Source of the DNA: Mesorhizobium loti
Lineage (GTDB): Bacteria; Pseudomonadota; Alphaproteobacteria; Rhizobiales; Rhizobiaceae
DNA: 64,000 nt
Assembly (NCBI GenBank): GCA_002356515.1
Contig: AP017605.1
Location: 4,101,001 to 4,165,000 of the forward strand
Direction of reading: 5' to 3'
Position 1 is the first letter of the stretch; each line of letters opens with the position of its first letter. The notes beneath the pieces are model-generated. The model saw only the letters and a program-made list of their open reading frames with translations. It searched no databases and was not told the origin of the DNA. Below, piece after piece: positions 1-7,977 of the stretch. The translations under genes were made by a program, and so were the position numbers.

Positions 1-229
1 CATCGACGCCGAGCGAGGTTCCGCCCCAATAGACGTGGCTGTGAAGATCGACCAGGCCGGGCGCGACGATGCGGCCCGTCGCGTCGACGACCTGCGCGGC
101 GCGATCCGCCGGGATGTCGGCATCGATCGCGGCGACCCGCCCATTGGCGATGGCGACATCGCGTGGCGCATCGATGCCGGACGCCGGATCGATCAGCCGT
201 CCGCCCTTCAGCAGGAGGTCGAATTGCAT
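1..229 (-). CDS. amidohydrolase family metal-dependent hydrolase (N-terminal part only)
   Basis: Partial gene running off the left edge; only the first 76 codons are present. The start is the ATG at 229 on the minus strand. The N-terminus (MQFDLLLKGGRLIDPASGID) is the small beta-sandwich strand typical of dihydroorotase and D-aminoacylase type amidohydrolases. It is followed by PGLVDLHSHVYWGG, whose HxH pair supplies two metal ligands in this superfamily. The substrate cannot be told from this piece. It lies 28 bp downstream of a RidA gene in the same direction, so the two are probably co-transcribed. RidA proteins remove reactive enamines/imines and often accompany amino acid or amide degradation, which fits a deaminase- or deacylase-like role (inference). 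Confidence 0.8.
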   Translation of the reverse strand, partial: MQFDLLLKGGRLIDPASGIDAPRDVAIANGRVAAIDADIPADRAAQVVDATGRIVAPGLVDLHSHVYWGGTSLGVD

Positions 230-257
230 GAGGGGAACCTCCGCTTCGTTGCGCCTG

Positions 258-623
258 TCAGACCGGCCGATAGGCGACGGCCTCGACCTCGATCTTGATG
301 TCGATCATCAGCCGCGATTCGACCGTGGTGCGGGCCGGCGGATTCTTCGGGAAGTGCCTGGCATAAACCGCGTTGAAGGCGCCGAAATCGCGCGCATCTT
401 CCAGCCAGACGGTGGTCTTCACCACATCATCCAGCGTGCAGCCGGCCAGCGCGAGTGCCGCCTTCACATTGGCAAGCACCTGCTCGGTCTGTTCGGTGAT
501 GCCGCCCTTCACCACAATGCCGTCGCTGCCGACCGGAACCTGGCCCGAGACATAGACGAAGTCGCCGGCCCGCACGGCGGGCGACAGCGGCACATGGGAT
601 GTTCCAAAAGTCTGCTTGGGCAA
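258..623 (-). CDS. RidA family protein (enamine/imine deaminase-like)
   Basis: 121 aa, the usual length of RidA/YjgF/UK114 proteins. The conserved C-terminal Arg is in PPARTTVES (about residues 97-105), where RidA enzymes bind the substrate carboxylate. The core strand FVYVSGQVP and the segment EQTEQVLANVKAAL are family hallmarks. Family members are small cytosolic trimers that hydrolyse reactive 2-aminoacrylate-type enamines. This member may belong to one of the catabolic subfamilies, because it is the first gene of a likely operon with the downstream amidohydrolase. The start ATG at 623 has a GGAGG-like ribosome site just upstream. A perfect inverted-repeat operator lies 100 bp upstream, in the space shared with the divergent NTF2-like gene. 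Confidence 0.9.
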   Translation of the reverse strand: MPKQTFGTSHVPLSPAVRAGDFVYVSGQVPVGSDGIVVKGGITEQTEQVLANVKAALALAGCTLDDVVKTTVWLEDARDFGAFNAVYARHFPKNPPARTTVESRLMIDIKIEVEAVAYRPV

Positions 624-722
624 GGGATCGCCTCCTCTGATTATGCGACCGGACGCCAGGGCGGCGCCCGCTTCGGCGCAGATTTACCGCGATCGGGCCG
701 GTCCCGATAGGGTCCTTGTTGG

Positions 723-754
723 AAAGCAACATTCTTCGAAATTCATGTTGCTTT
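723..754. promoter_or_regulatory. perfect 10-bp inverted repeat, probable operator
   Basis: AAAGCAACAT at 723-732 is repeated as its exact reverse complement ATGTTGCTTT at 745-754, with a 12-nt spacer centred on TTCGAA. It sits between the divergent RidA gene (start 623) and the NTF2-like gene (start 844). That is the expected place for a dimeric repressor or activator acting on one or both. The regulator is not encoded in the visible flank. Confidence 0.6.
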
Positions 755-843
755 ATTACAGGAGCGCTAGCATCGTGCGCGCCTGCCGGACGGCTTTCAA
801 GCCGTCGCGAACCGATGCCTGTGCGAGACCGGAGAAACCGAGA

Positions 844-1329
844 ATGACCTTCGACAAAAACCCGTTTCCGTCAGGCGACGCCGACCGCCACGCGCTGTGG
901 GAGATGCTGGTGCGGCGCGACATCGACGCCTTCATCGGCCAGGACTGGTCCATGGTCGAAAACGACTTCATCGCCGAAAGCTTCTTCGGCATGCATGCGC
1001 ATTTTCTCGCCAATACCGACGCATGGCGGTTGCAATTCCCACGGCTGGAGATCTATCGCGACGAGTGGCTGCGCCAGGCCAGGGAAACGGCGGCGACCCA
1101 ATTCGCCGAGCCGCTGCGCGAGGCGATTTTTCGCGTCACCAATCTGCGTGACATCGATGTCGACGGCGACCGCGCCGTGTTGCACAAGAAATTCGACGGC
1201 TCCATCGCCAAGGCCGACGGCAGCGTCGACCGCTTGAAGTGGCAGACGCTGTATTTCTGCCGGAAGGTCGAAGGCAGCTGGAAGATTGCCGGCTTTGTTG
1301 GGTATATGCCGTATCCGCTGGGAGCTTAG
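844..1329 (+). CDS. NTF2/SnoaL-like domain protein, function unknown
   Basis: 161 aa, starting at the ATG at 844, which follows a purine-rich GGAGAAACCGAGA. The open frame extends further upstream, but the upstream part overlaps the operator region and lacks family character. The alternating hydrophobic C-terminal half (e.g. VDRLKWQTLYFCRKVEGSWK) resembles the curved sheet of SnoaL/NTF2-fold small-molecule binding proteins and enzymes. No catalytic residues can be assigned. It is transcribed away from the RidA-amidohydrolase pair across a shared regulatory region. It may therefore act in the same, unidentified, degradation pathway (inference). Confidence 0.75.
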   Translation: MTFDKNPFPSGDADRHALWEMLVRRDIDAFIGQDWSMVENDFIAESFFGMHAHFLANTDAWRLQFPRLEIYRDEWLRQARETAATQFAEPLREAIFRVTNLRDIDVDGDRAVLHKKFDGSIAKADGSVDRLKWQTLYFCRKVEGSWKIAGFVGYMPYPLGA

Positions 1330-1418
1330 GAGCGTTTGAGCGGGAACGGGTTGGGGGGATTTCGCCGTTCGTTCGTCGGCTTATCATAGACCTTCGGGAT
1401 TGGCGGAGCCCCTCCCGA

Positions 1419-1606
1419 CTTCGTCATCCCTGGGCGAAGCAAGGAGCGAAGCGACGCGGCGCAGACCATAGGATCCATGCCGGGACCCCAACGCGCTGCC
1501 ACCGTGCAGAATTCTGCTCCGCTGCATTCCGTGGCATAGGTCCCGGCATGGATCCTCGGGTCTCCGCGACGCCGCTACGCGGCTGCTCCGCCCGTGGATG
1601 ACGAAG
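1419..1606. repeat. dispersed intergenic repeat, family A
   Basis: About 190 bp bounded by CTTCGTCATCC and its inverted copy GGATGACGAAG. Inside are the pairs GGATCCATGCCGGGACC / GGTCCCGGCATGGATCC and CAGAATTCTGCTCCGC, so the unit can fold on itself. Related copies occur at 15762-15922 and 28600-28786, and a fragment at 5059-5090. It fills most of the 304-bp gap between the NTF2-like gene and the C39-like gene. No coding potential is evident. Confidence 0.8.
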
Positions 1607-1633
1607 TGACGGGCGTCTCAGCCAATCCAGAAA

Positions 1634-2689
1634 TTATCGCCCGACCAGCACCGCGGCCCTGTAGGCCGGGTTGCCGTACCAGGCCATCCGGTCGAGTTCC
1701 GCCGCCCTGACGGGAAGGTCGATAACGTCCATCTTCTGTTCGAGCCGGTCAGGCTCGATCCAGGGGTCATTGACGAAATAGACCCCGTCGCCATGGCCAT
1801 GGACGAGCACCCAGTGCGGGCAGGTGTGGCCCATCATCACGGCCTGATCGATCAGCACCAGTGGCAGAAACCCGCGATCGAGCGCCTGGCCGATCTCTTC
1901 GACGGCAAAGGCGCGCTCGTCGATCGGCAATGACGCGGCTTCGGCCTCGCGCTTGAAGCCGGCCTGCACGAAGCTCATCAGCCCGCGCCTTTCCTCCGAG
2001 CTGGCGCGGTCCAGAAAGATCGGTTCGGCGCTGCTCATGAACACTTCGACCCGCAGCCCGCGCCGGTGCGCCGCCAGCGCCAGGCCATAGGGGTCGCAGC
2101 CGCCCGGGCCGCTCGGACCGATGATGGTGGTGGCCTCGCGCCAGAGCTCGACCTCCAGCGCCCGGTCCGGCCGCAGGGCCGGATCGAACCCCGCCATCGC
2201 CATGGCCAGCGCCGACGGCCCGCAGGTAAAACCCGCCGTCTGCGGCCAGGAGGGCGGTATCTGTCCATGCCCGCGGGCCGGCTCGATGCCGATCCAGCGC
2301 TGCAAAAAGCCGTCGCGGCGCTCCCACTGGCCGCCGATGCGCAGCACCGTGTCTTCGTCCGCGCGCAGGCACAGAATGTCCTGCGCAAGCGCCTCCGTCT
2401 CCAGCGCCTCCAGCAGGCGCAGGCCGTCGGCCTTGATGAAGCTCGGAGCAGACCACAACAGGGCGATGCGCATCATCGCCGCCGCCGGCCGGCGCTGGCC
2501 GATCACGATCGCCTCCAGGCGGCCCTCGCTGTATTGCGCCACACCGGTGACGCCGGCGATCTCCCGCAGGCTGGCCAAACGATCGCCGACCTCCGCCGGC
2601 ACCGCCGCCGCAAGGCCCGTCCAGACGGATGCGTCTTCGGCGGTGAAGACTGTCACGCTGGCCCTGCTGGTCAGCAGCGAAGCTGGCAT
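1634..2689 (-). CDS. peptidase C39-like family protein
   Basis: 351 aa. The C-terminal two thirds look like a papain-fold C39-like peptidase. A catalytic-type Cys is in TAGFTCGPSALAMAM (Cys156). A His follows in PHWVLVHGHGDGVYFVNDPW, with the Asp of NDPW as the likely third residue. The N-terminal ~135 residues are divergent; they might derive from a GNAT-type acetyltransferase domain, as in GNAT/C39 fusion proteins, but this cannot be confirmed by eye. No signal peptide is seen, so it is probably cytoplasmic. C39-like proteins in related bacteria often neighbour RimK-type ATP-grasp genes; none is present here. Upstream is a fragment of an aminotransferase gene. The substrate is unknown. Confidence 0.75.
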   Translation of the reverse strand: MPASLLTSRASVTVFTAEDASVWTGLAAAVPAEVGDRLASLREIAGVTGVAQYSEGRLEAIVIGQRRPAAAMMRIALLWSAPSFIKADGLRLLEALETEALAQDILCLRADEDTVLRIGGQWERRDGFLQRWIGIEPARGHGQIPPSWPQTAGFTCGPSALAMAMAGFDPALRPDRALEVELWREATTIIGPSGPGGCDPYGLALAAHRRGLRVEVFMSSAEPIFLDRASSEERRGLMSFVQAGFKREAEAASLPIDERAFAVEEIGQALDRGFLPLVLIDQAVMMGHTCPHWVLVHGHGDGVYFVNDPWIEPDRLEQKMDVIDLPVRAAELDRMAWYGNPAYRAAVLVGR

Positions 2690-2830
2690 GGGGTCATCTC
2701 CGTTCGAAACCGGCCGGCCATCTTCTCCGCGATCGGCCGGTAGAGGCGGTCAGAGACCATCACGGCGCCGAGCGGCACATAACCCGATGTCAGCCGCTTG
2801 AGGCAGGTGATCATGTCGGCACGATGCCAC
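2671..2830 (-). pseudogene. remnant of a class III aminotransferase
   Basis: Reading the minus strand from about 2830 gives ADMITCLKRLTSGYVPLGAV, followed by MVSDRLYRPIAEKM. This is the PLP-lysine region of omega-amino-acid:pyruvate type class III aminotransferases (consensus D-x-I/M-T-x-A-K-x-L-T-S-G-Y-x-P-L-G-A-V). Upstream of this stretch the frame no longer resembles an aminotransferase, and downstream it stops at 2671 inside the next gene. Only some 45 codons of a ~450-codon gene remain, so it is a deletion remnant. Confidence 0.7.
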
Positions 2831-2913
2831 AGACCGGCTCCAAGGCAAAGATCGCCGCGTTGCGCCCGAGACCGATGACGCCCCCTGGCACCGATTGGCC
2901 GTGCAAAGGCCGA

Positions 2914-3549
2914 TCAGTAGAGCGTGATGAAGGCCGGGAACAGCAGGCCCGTATGCCGGAAGTATTCGACCAGCTCGATGGCCGGGAAGATGGCGAGGAA
3001 ATAGAGCCCGTCATAAAAGGTGCGCTTCAGCGCGCGGGTCGAGAACTGCAGCTCGTCATTATCGCGGTAGAGCAGCGGGTTCGGCCAGAAGCGCGGCGTC
3101 GCCCTGCTATAGGCGGTGTAGGCAGGGCCGAACTTGCCCAGCAGATATTCGGCTTCCTTGCGCGCCGTGACGCGGAAGATGAGGAAGCTGGCCACGCCAA
3201 GCACCGCTGCAGCCACCAGCGAGCCGTAGAGCAAACCGATGCCGACGGCGCCGACCGTCGAGAAGAAATAGAGCGGGTTCTGGCTCATCGAGAACGGTCC
3301 CGTCGAAACCAGTTCCTCATTCTTCTTGCCGCCGACATAGAGGATGCTCCACAGCCGGCCGGCAACGCAGGCGAGCACCAGGCAGAAGCCGAGGAATTCC
3401 AGCGTTTCGTGACCGTTCGATCCCTCGGCGAGCGCCGGCTTGGTGAGGAGCAGCAGCACCACCGCCAGCACCGCCGCGGCCCGAACGAAGATCAACCGCT
3501 TGCGCTGGACGAAAGCCTTTGAAACCGGCTTGAGCGAAGCATAGGTCAT
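2914..3549 (-). CDS. isoprenylcysteine carboxyl methyltransferase-like integral membrane protein
   Basis: 211 aa from the ATG at 3549, which has AGGA eight bases upstream; a longer frame to 3588 lacks such a site. Four or more hydrophobic segments are visible (around VRAAAVLAVVLLLLT, LGFCLVLACVAGRLW, GIGLLYGSLVAAAVLGVASF and FYDGLYFLAIFPAIE). The segment STGPFSMSQNPLYFFS corresponds to the G-P-[YF]-x-x-x-R/N-P-x-Y motif of ICMT/PEMT/NnrU-type membrane methyltransferases. RKEAEYLLGKFGPAYTAYSRATPRFWP is the matching C-terminal E-x-x-L-x-x-x-x-G-x-x-Y-x-x-Y signature. Membership in the family is clear; the substrate (lipid, protein or small molecule) is not. Confidence 0.8.
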   Translation of the reverse strand: MTYASLKPVSKAFVQRKRLIFVRAAAVLAVVLLLLTKPALAEGSNGHETLEFLGFCLVLACVAGRLWSILYVGGKKNEELVSTGPFSMSQNPLYFFSTVGAVGIGLLYGSLVAAAVLGVASFLIFRVTARKEAEYLLGKFGPAYTAYSRATPRFWPNPLLYRDNDELQFSTRALKRTFYDGLYFLAIFPAIELVEYFRHTGLLFPAFITLY

Positions 3550-3815
3550 TCGTGTTTTCCTGGGGCACGGATTGCGGTGCCGGCGCACTGGGGCACGCTA
3601 TTGATGGCGGATACAAGGCGGTCCCTTTCTATCAGCGCAACGCGCGGCGTTCGTAAAGGCCTTTTGCGCCAACCAGCTCCATCCTTACGAATTTGTATGC
3701 CCCGGGACAGGCTGGAGTGAAGTCGCTTCCTTATCGTTCAGATGCCGGCCCGCCAATTAGGGGCCGGTTTCAATTACGGCAGCCGGGCCACCGGCATCAG
3801 ATAGGGAATGGTTTC

Positions 3816-4073
3816 ATGAGAAGATTTTCACTTGCCGTCGCAGTGGGCACCCTCGCTGTCTCGGCCGCGATTTCCACCGCTTACGCGGCCCCCGCGCCTT
3901 GTGAGGAAAGTTTGAAGGCCCTTCGTGCCGCTGAAGCGGCAGCCAAGCTCAACGACGCCGACAAGAACAAGGTCTCGGAACTGGAGACCAAGGGCATCGA
4001 ACGCTGCAATGCCGACGACGACAAGCGCGCCGACGACTTCTTCGCCCAGGCGATGAAGGTCATGGGCAAGTAA
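3816..4073 (+). CDS. small exported helical protein, unknown function
   Basis: 85 aa from the ATG at 3816, reached by a weak AGGGAATG ribosome site. An N-terminal signal peptide is evident (RRFSLAVAVGTLAVSAAISTAYA, cleavage near AYA-AP). The mature part is short, charged and mostly helical, with two Cys (CEESL and GIERCNADDD) that could form a disulfide in the periplasm. No family was recognised. A G+C-rich hairpin follows the gene and may end its transcript. Confidence 0.7.
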   Translation: MRRFSLAVAVGTLAVSAAISTAYAAPAPCEESLKALRAAEAAAKLNDADKNKVSELETKGIERCNADDDKRADDFFAQAMKVMGK

Positions 4074-4088
4074 TCCATGCCATCCAAG

Positions 4089-4113
4089 CACCCTCGGGCC
4101 TCACCCGAGGGTG
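4089..4113 (+). terminator. hairpin after the small exported protein
   Basis: CACCCTCGGG pairs exactly with CCCGAGGGTG across a five-base loop, 16 bp after the stop codon of the preceding gene. There is no run of T after the stem, so it may be a transcript-end stabiliser rather than a strong intrinsic terminator. Confidence 0.5.
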
Positions 4114-4215
4114 TGCAGCGATGAGACATGACATCCATGAAATAGGGGCGGATCGCACGAATCCCTCGCGATGCGCTTTCATCCCCCCGCAACGATCAAC
4201 CTCAGGACTTCAGCC

Positions 4216-5010
4216 ATGCTCCCGACCAACAAGCAGCCTGCCGGACCGAGCCAGAACAGGGTTCCGGACGTCACCCTCGACTTCTGGCTGATCAAGCTGA
4301 TGGCGGTCACCATGGGCGAGACGGCGGCCGACTATCTCGCCGTCAATCTCGGGCTCGGGCTGACCGTCACCTCGCTGATCATGACCGGCGTGCTCATCGT
4401 TGCCCTTGTCCTGCAGTTCGCGCAGAAACGCTACGTGCCCTGGGCTTACTGGCTGGCGGTGGTGCTGATCAGCGTCGTCGGCACGCTGATCACCGACAAT
4501 CTCGTCGACACTTTCGGCGTGCGCCTGCAGACAACGACGATCGCCTTCTCGGTCGCGCTCGCCGCGACATTCGCGGTCTGGTACGCCAGCGAAAGAACGC
4601 TGTCGATCCACACCATCTTCACCACCCGCCGCGAGATCTTCTACTGGCTGGCGATCCTGTTCACCTTCTCGCTCGGTACCGCCGCCGGCGATCTCGTCGC
4701 CGAGAGCTTCGACATGGGCTATCTCCAGTCGGGCCTCATGTTCGGCGGCGTCATCGCGCTGATCGCGCTTGCCTATTATCTCGTCAATCTCGACGCCATC
4801 CTGGCCTTCTGGCTCGCATACATCCTGACGCGCCCGCTCGGCGCCTCCTTCGGCGATCTTCTGTCGCAGCCGGTCGAATATGGCGGCCTCGGTTTCGGCA
4901 CCACCTTCACCAGCCTGATCTTCCTCGGCTGCATCGCTGCGCTGGTTCTCTACATGACGCTGAAGAAAACCGCCGGCGATGCCGACGAAATCCTGCTGGA
5001 GTCGGATTAA
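4216..5010 (+). CDS. COG4705/DUF347 repeat integral membrane protein
   Basis: 264 aa from the ATG at 4216, preceded by AGGA; an upstream ATG at 4171 lacks a ribosome site. About eight membrane segments are visible. The family repeat is seen at least three times: VPDVTLDFWLIKLMAVTMGE (then TAADYLAV), REIFYWLAILFTFSLGTAAG (then DLVAE), and AFWLAYILTRPLGASFGDLL. Each has a hydrophobic FW/YW followed by a T/L-G-x-x-x-(A/G)-D signature in a helix. Proteins of this group are described only as membrane-anchored proteins of unknown function. The internal repeats and paired acidic residues within helices suggest a small transporter (inference). Confidence 0.75.
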   Translation: MLPTNKQPAGPSQNRVPDVTLDFWLIKLMAVTMGETAADYLAVNLGLGLTVTSLIMTGVLIVALVLQFAQKRYVPWAYWLAVVLISVVGTLITDNLVDTFGVRLQTTTIAFSVALAATFAVWYASERTLSIHTIFTTRREIFYWLAILFTFSLGTAAGDLVAESFDMGYLQSGLMFGGVIALIALAYYLVNLDAILAFWLAYILTRPLGASFGDLLSQPVEYGGLGFGTTFTSLIFLGCIAALVLYMTLKKTAGDADEILLESD

Positions 5011-5058
5011 GTGCAGTGCGGATGCGCTAGCGCTGACAATTGGCGAAGAGCCCCACCA

Positions 5059-5090
5059 CTTCGTCATCCACGGGCGGAGCAAGGAACGCA
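5059..5090. repeat. fragment of dispersed repeat family A
   Basis: CTTCGTCATCCACGGGCGGA and the following AGCAAGGA match the left end of the family A repeat at 28600. The rest of the unit is missing. Confidence 0.55.
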
Positions 5091-5179
5091 CCACCCCGCC
5101 AAAGCCATCCTGCCATCCTAGGAACGGACCCCTGCCGGTGATAGCCTATCCCCGAAATCGGCAATCAACCGGAACAGCG

Positions 5180-5863
5180 ATGCGACTTCTTCTTGTCGAA
5201 GACGACCACAGGACGGCGGACTATATCGTCAGGGGACTGACCGAGGCCGGCCATGTCTGCGACCTCCTGCGCAACGGGCATGATGCGCTTTTCGCAGCGA
5301 CCAGTGGCGGCTATGACGTGATCGTCGCCGACCGCATGCTGCCGGGTCTCGACGGCCTGTCGATGATCAAGGCGGTGCGCGCCGCGGGTGTGCGCACGCC
5401 GGCGATCTTCCTCACCTCCGTCGGCGGTGTCGACGACCGGGTCGAGGGGCTGGAGGCCGGCGGCGACGACTATCTGGTCAAGCCCTTCGCCTTTTCCGAA
5501 CTGCTTGCCCGCATCAATGCCCTTGGCCGCCGGCCGGCGGCGCAGGAGCAGAAGACGGTGCTGCGGGTCGCCGACCTCGAAATGGACCTCATCATGCGGC
5601 GCGTCACGCGCCAGGGCCAGCCGATCGACCTGCAGCCGCGCGAATTCAGCCTGCTGGAGGTGCTGATGCGCGGCGAAGGCCGCGTCATCACCCGCACCAT
5701 GCTTCTGGAGCGCGTCTGGGACTTTCATTTCGATCCCAAGACCAGCGTTGTCGAGACCCACATCAGCCGGTTGCGGGCCAAGATCGACAAGCCGTTCGAG
5801 ACCCAGCTCCTCCACACCGTCCGCAACACCGGCTACAGCCTGCACGCACCGCTTGCGTCATGA
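5180..5863 (+). CDS. OmpR/PhoB-family response regulator
   Basis: 227 aa from the ATG at 5180 with GGAA upstream. The receiver domain (about 1-115) has the acidic pair EDD at 7-9, the phosphoacceptor Asp51 in VIVADRMLPGLDG, and Lys101 in DYLVKPF. The C-terminal winged-helix domain (about 125-225) has the usual REFSLLEVLM, VVETHISRLRAKID and TVRNTGYSL segments. It overlaps the downstream histidine kinase by four bases (ATGA), so the two form a cognate pair translated together. A likely target is the exporter operon starting 130 bp after the kinase gene (inference from position). Confidence 0.95.
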   Translation: MRLLLVEDDHRTADYIVRGLTEAGHVCDLLRNGHDALFAATSGGYDVIVADRMLPGLDGLSMIKAVRAAGVRTPAIFLTSVGGVDDRVEGLEAGGDDYLVKPFAFSELLARINALGRRPAAQEQKTVLRVADLEMDLIMRRVTRQGQPIDLQPREFSLLEVLMRGEGRVITRTMLLERVWDFHFDPKTSVVETHISRLRAKIDKPFETQLLHTVRNTGYSLHAPLAS

Positions 5864-7239
5864 CCGGAACATGGGCCCGCCTGCTGCGCAGCACGCCGTT
5901 CCGGCTCGCCCTGACATTCGGCTTCCTGTTCATGCTGGCCTTCGTGCTGTCGGGCGCCATCGTCTACCAGATGATGAGTGCCGATCTTGCCGAACGGCTC
6001 GACGAGAACATCAAGGAAACCTATTCGGTCGTCGCCGCCACCTATGCCGCGAACGATCTGGAGGACCTTGTCGCCACGATCGAAAGCCATGCAAAGCTCA
6101 GCCCGAAGAAAGAACAGCTGTTTTCGCTGACCGACCCGGCCGGAAACCACCTGGCCGGCAACTTCACCGCCGCCGGGCTTCCCGACGGGTTCTCGGCCTT
6201 CGACGCCGTGTTGCCGGGCGTCCCTCCGGATACGGAATATCGCGCCTTTTCCGGTTCGGTCGGCGGCAACAATCTGACGGTCGCCTTCAGCCTTTCCGAA
6301 ACGGAGGAGCTGGAAACGGTGGCGATGATGAGCTTCGGCTGGGCAACCCTGATCATCACCGGGCTGGCGGTCGCCGGCGGAGCCCTGCTCGCTGCACGCG
6401 TACAGAGCCGTCTCGACGGCATTGCCGCCACGATGGTCGATGTCTCGCATGGCCGGCTGGATACCCGCATTCCGCTGACCGGCAAGGGTGACGATATCGA
6501 CATCGTCTCCAGCCAGATCAACGCGGCGCTCGACCGCTTGTCAGCCTTGGTCGACGGCATGAAACAGGTCAGCGCCAACATTGCGCATGATTTGAAGACA
6601 CCGCTCAACCGCCTGCAGATGATCCTGGAGGGCGCCGCCTACAAGGCCGCGCGGGAACAGGACGTCTCCGATGATCTCGCCGACGCGCGCGCGGAGGGCC
6701 ATCAGATCAACGAGACCTTCGATGCGCTGTTGCGGATCGCCCAGATCGAAGCCGGCGCGCGCAAGGCCCGCTTCACCGATCTCGATCTCGACGAGATCCT
6801 GCAAACCATCGCCGAGATCTACACCGATGTGGCCGAGGACGACGGTAAGGTGCTGTTGTCGACGCAGCTAAACGAAACGGTGGACCGGATCCACGGCGAT
6901 CGGGAACTGTTGACGCAGATGTTCGCCAATCTGGTCGAGAATGCGTTGCGCCATTGCCCGCCCGACACGACCATCAGACTGTCGGTGACGCGCCGGGGCG
7001 ACCGCGTCCTTGCCACCGTCGCCGACAACGGCCCCGGCATTGCCGCCGACGAGCGCGAAAAAGTGTTTCAGCGGCTCTACCGGCTGGACCATAGCCGCTC
7101 GACGCCGGGCAACGGCCTTGGCCTCAGCCTGGTGCGGGCCATTGCCGATTTGCATGGCGCATCCATCGCCCTTGACGATTGTCAGCCCGGCCTCGCCGTG
7201 GTGGTGAGCTTCCCGTTGGTAAGATCGGCGGCGTCATAG
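5860..7239 (+). CDS. sensor histidine kinase, partner of the upstream response regulator
   Basis: 459 aa. TM1 lies at about 14-40 and TM2 at about 155-180, enclosing a periplasmic sensor of ~115 residues with no recognised motif. A HAMP domain follows (about 180-235). The phospho-accepting His243 is in SANIAHDLKTPLNRL. The ATPase domain has the N box FANLVENALRHCPPD, the G1 box VADNGPGIA, and a G2-type GNGLGLSLVRAI. The architecture is that of EnvZ/CpxA-like kinases of the inner membrane. It starts within the stop of the regulator gene. The next gene, for a small exported protein, is 131 bp downstream and followed by an ABC exporter. This resembles cell-envelope or antimicrobial-stress modules (inference). 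Confidence 0.95.
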   Translation: MTGTWARLLRSTPFRLALTFGFLFMLAFVLSGAIVYQMMSADLAERLDENIKETYSVVAATYAANDLEDLVATIESHAKLSPKKEQLFSLTDPAGNHLAGNFTAAGLPDGFSAFDAVLPGVPPDTEYRAFSGSVGGNNLTVAFSLSETEELETVAMMSFGWATLIITGLAVAGGALLAARVQSRLDGIAATMVDVSHGRLDTRIPLTGKGDDIDIVSSQINAALDRLSALVDGMKQVSANIAHDLKTPLNRLQMILEGAAYKAAREQDVSDDLADARAEGHQINETFDALLRIAQIEAGARKARFTDLDLDEILQTIAEIYTDVAEDDGKVLLSTQLNETVDRIHGDRELLTQMFANLVENALRHCPPDTTIRLSVTRRGDRVLATVADNGPGIAADEREKVFQRLYRLDHSRSTPGNGLGLSLVRAIADLHGASIALDDCQPGLAVVVSFPLVRSAAS

Positions 7240-7370
7240 GGCCGGAAGCTGGTGCCGGAAACTTGCCAAAGCGCCAATAGCTTACAAAAGAGTATGAGGC
7301 CGGCGACCCGCTCGTAAGCTTGCAGCGGCATAGTGAATGGACCTAACCGTCCATCGAAAGGCCGCGGAAA

Positions 7371-7976
7371 ATGAAACCCTTTTTTCGGAAAATCACCCGC
7401 GTGTTGCCCGCTCTCGCCGTCGCGGCGTGCCTGGGCACGACGGCCGCTATGCTTCCAGTGCTTGGCAGCCTGCCGGCTTCGGCCGCCGAAAAACCCGTCC
7501 AGCCAGAGAAGAACCCGCCGGGCGACATTCCCGATTCGCAGGTCTTCATCGACTACATCTCGCCGCAAGGGTTCGCCCTGAAGGTGCCGGAGGGCTGGGC
7601 ACGGTCGGATCGTGCCGACGGCGCCAGCTTCGTCGACAAGCTGGACGGCGTCGTGGTCTCAGTTTCCAAGGCTGACGCCGCGCCCACCGTCGACAGCGCC
7701 AAGGCGGACTATGTCGCCAAGCTCGAGGCATCCGGTCGCGCTGTGCGGGTGAGCGCCGTCAAGCAGGTCAAGCTGCCGGCCGGCACCGCGATCCGCATCG
7801 TCTACACCTCGAACTCCGAGCCGAATGCGGTCACCAACCGGCAGGTTCGCCTCGAAAACGAACGCTACCTCTATTTCAAGGACGGCAAGCTCGTCGCGCT
7901 CGAACTCTATGCGCCCAAGGGCGCCGACAATGTCGACCAGTGGCAGCTGATGTCGAGCTCATTCCGGTGGAAATAA
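7371..7976 (+). CDS. exported protein linked to an ABC exporter, unknown function
   Basis: 201 aa. The N-terminus has a positively charged start (KPFFRKITR) and a hydrophobic core ending in VAACLGTTAAML. A signal peptidase I site is plausible at ASA-AEKP (about residue 39). Alternatively VAAC could be a lipobox with Cys22, which would make it a lipoprotein. The mature domain (VFIDYISPQGFALKVPEGWA through YLYFKDGKLVALELYAPKGA) resembles small PsbP/DUF1795-like beta-sandwich proteins. It ends one base before the ATG of the first ABC ATPase gene, so it is the first gene of that operon. It may serve as a periplasmic or outer-membrane partner of the exporter, like the fourth subunit in other MacB/Lol systems (inference). 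Confidence 0.8.
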   Translation: MKPFFRKITRVLPALAVAACLGTTAAMLPVLGSLPASAAEKPVQPEKNPPGDIPDSQVFIDYISPQGFALKVPEGWARSDRADGASFVDKLDGVVVSVSKADAAPTVDSAKADYVAKLEASGRAVRVSAVKQVKLPAGTAIRIVYTSNSEPNAVTNRQVRLENERYLYFKDGKLVALELYAPKGADNVDQWQLMSSSFRWK

Positions 7977-7977
7977 G

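Noticed and set aside
3745..3767. Hairpin CCGGCCC/GGGCCGG followed by TTT upstream of the small exported protein gene
   Set aside because: It could be a terminator or attenuator, but there is no upstream gene in that direction and no leader peptide; too weak to list as a feature.
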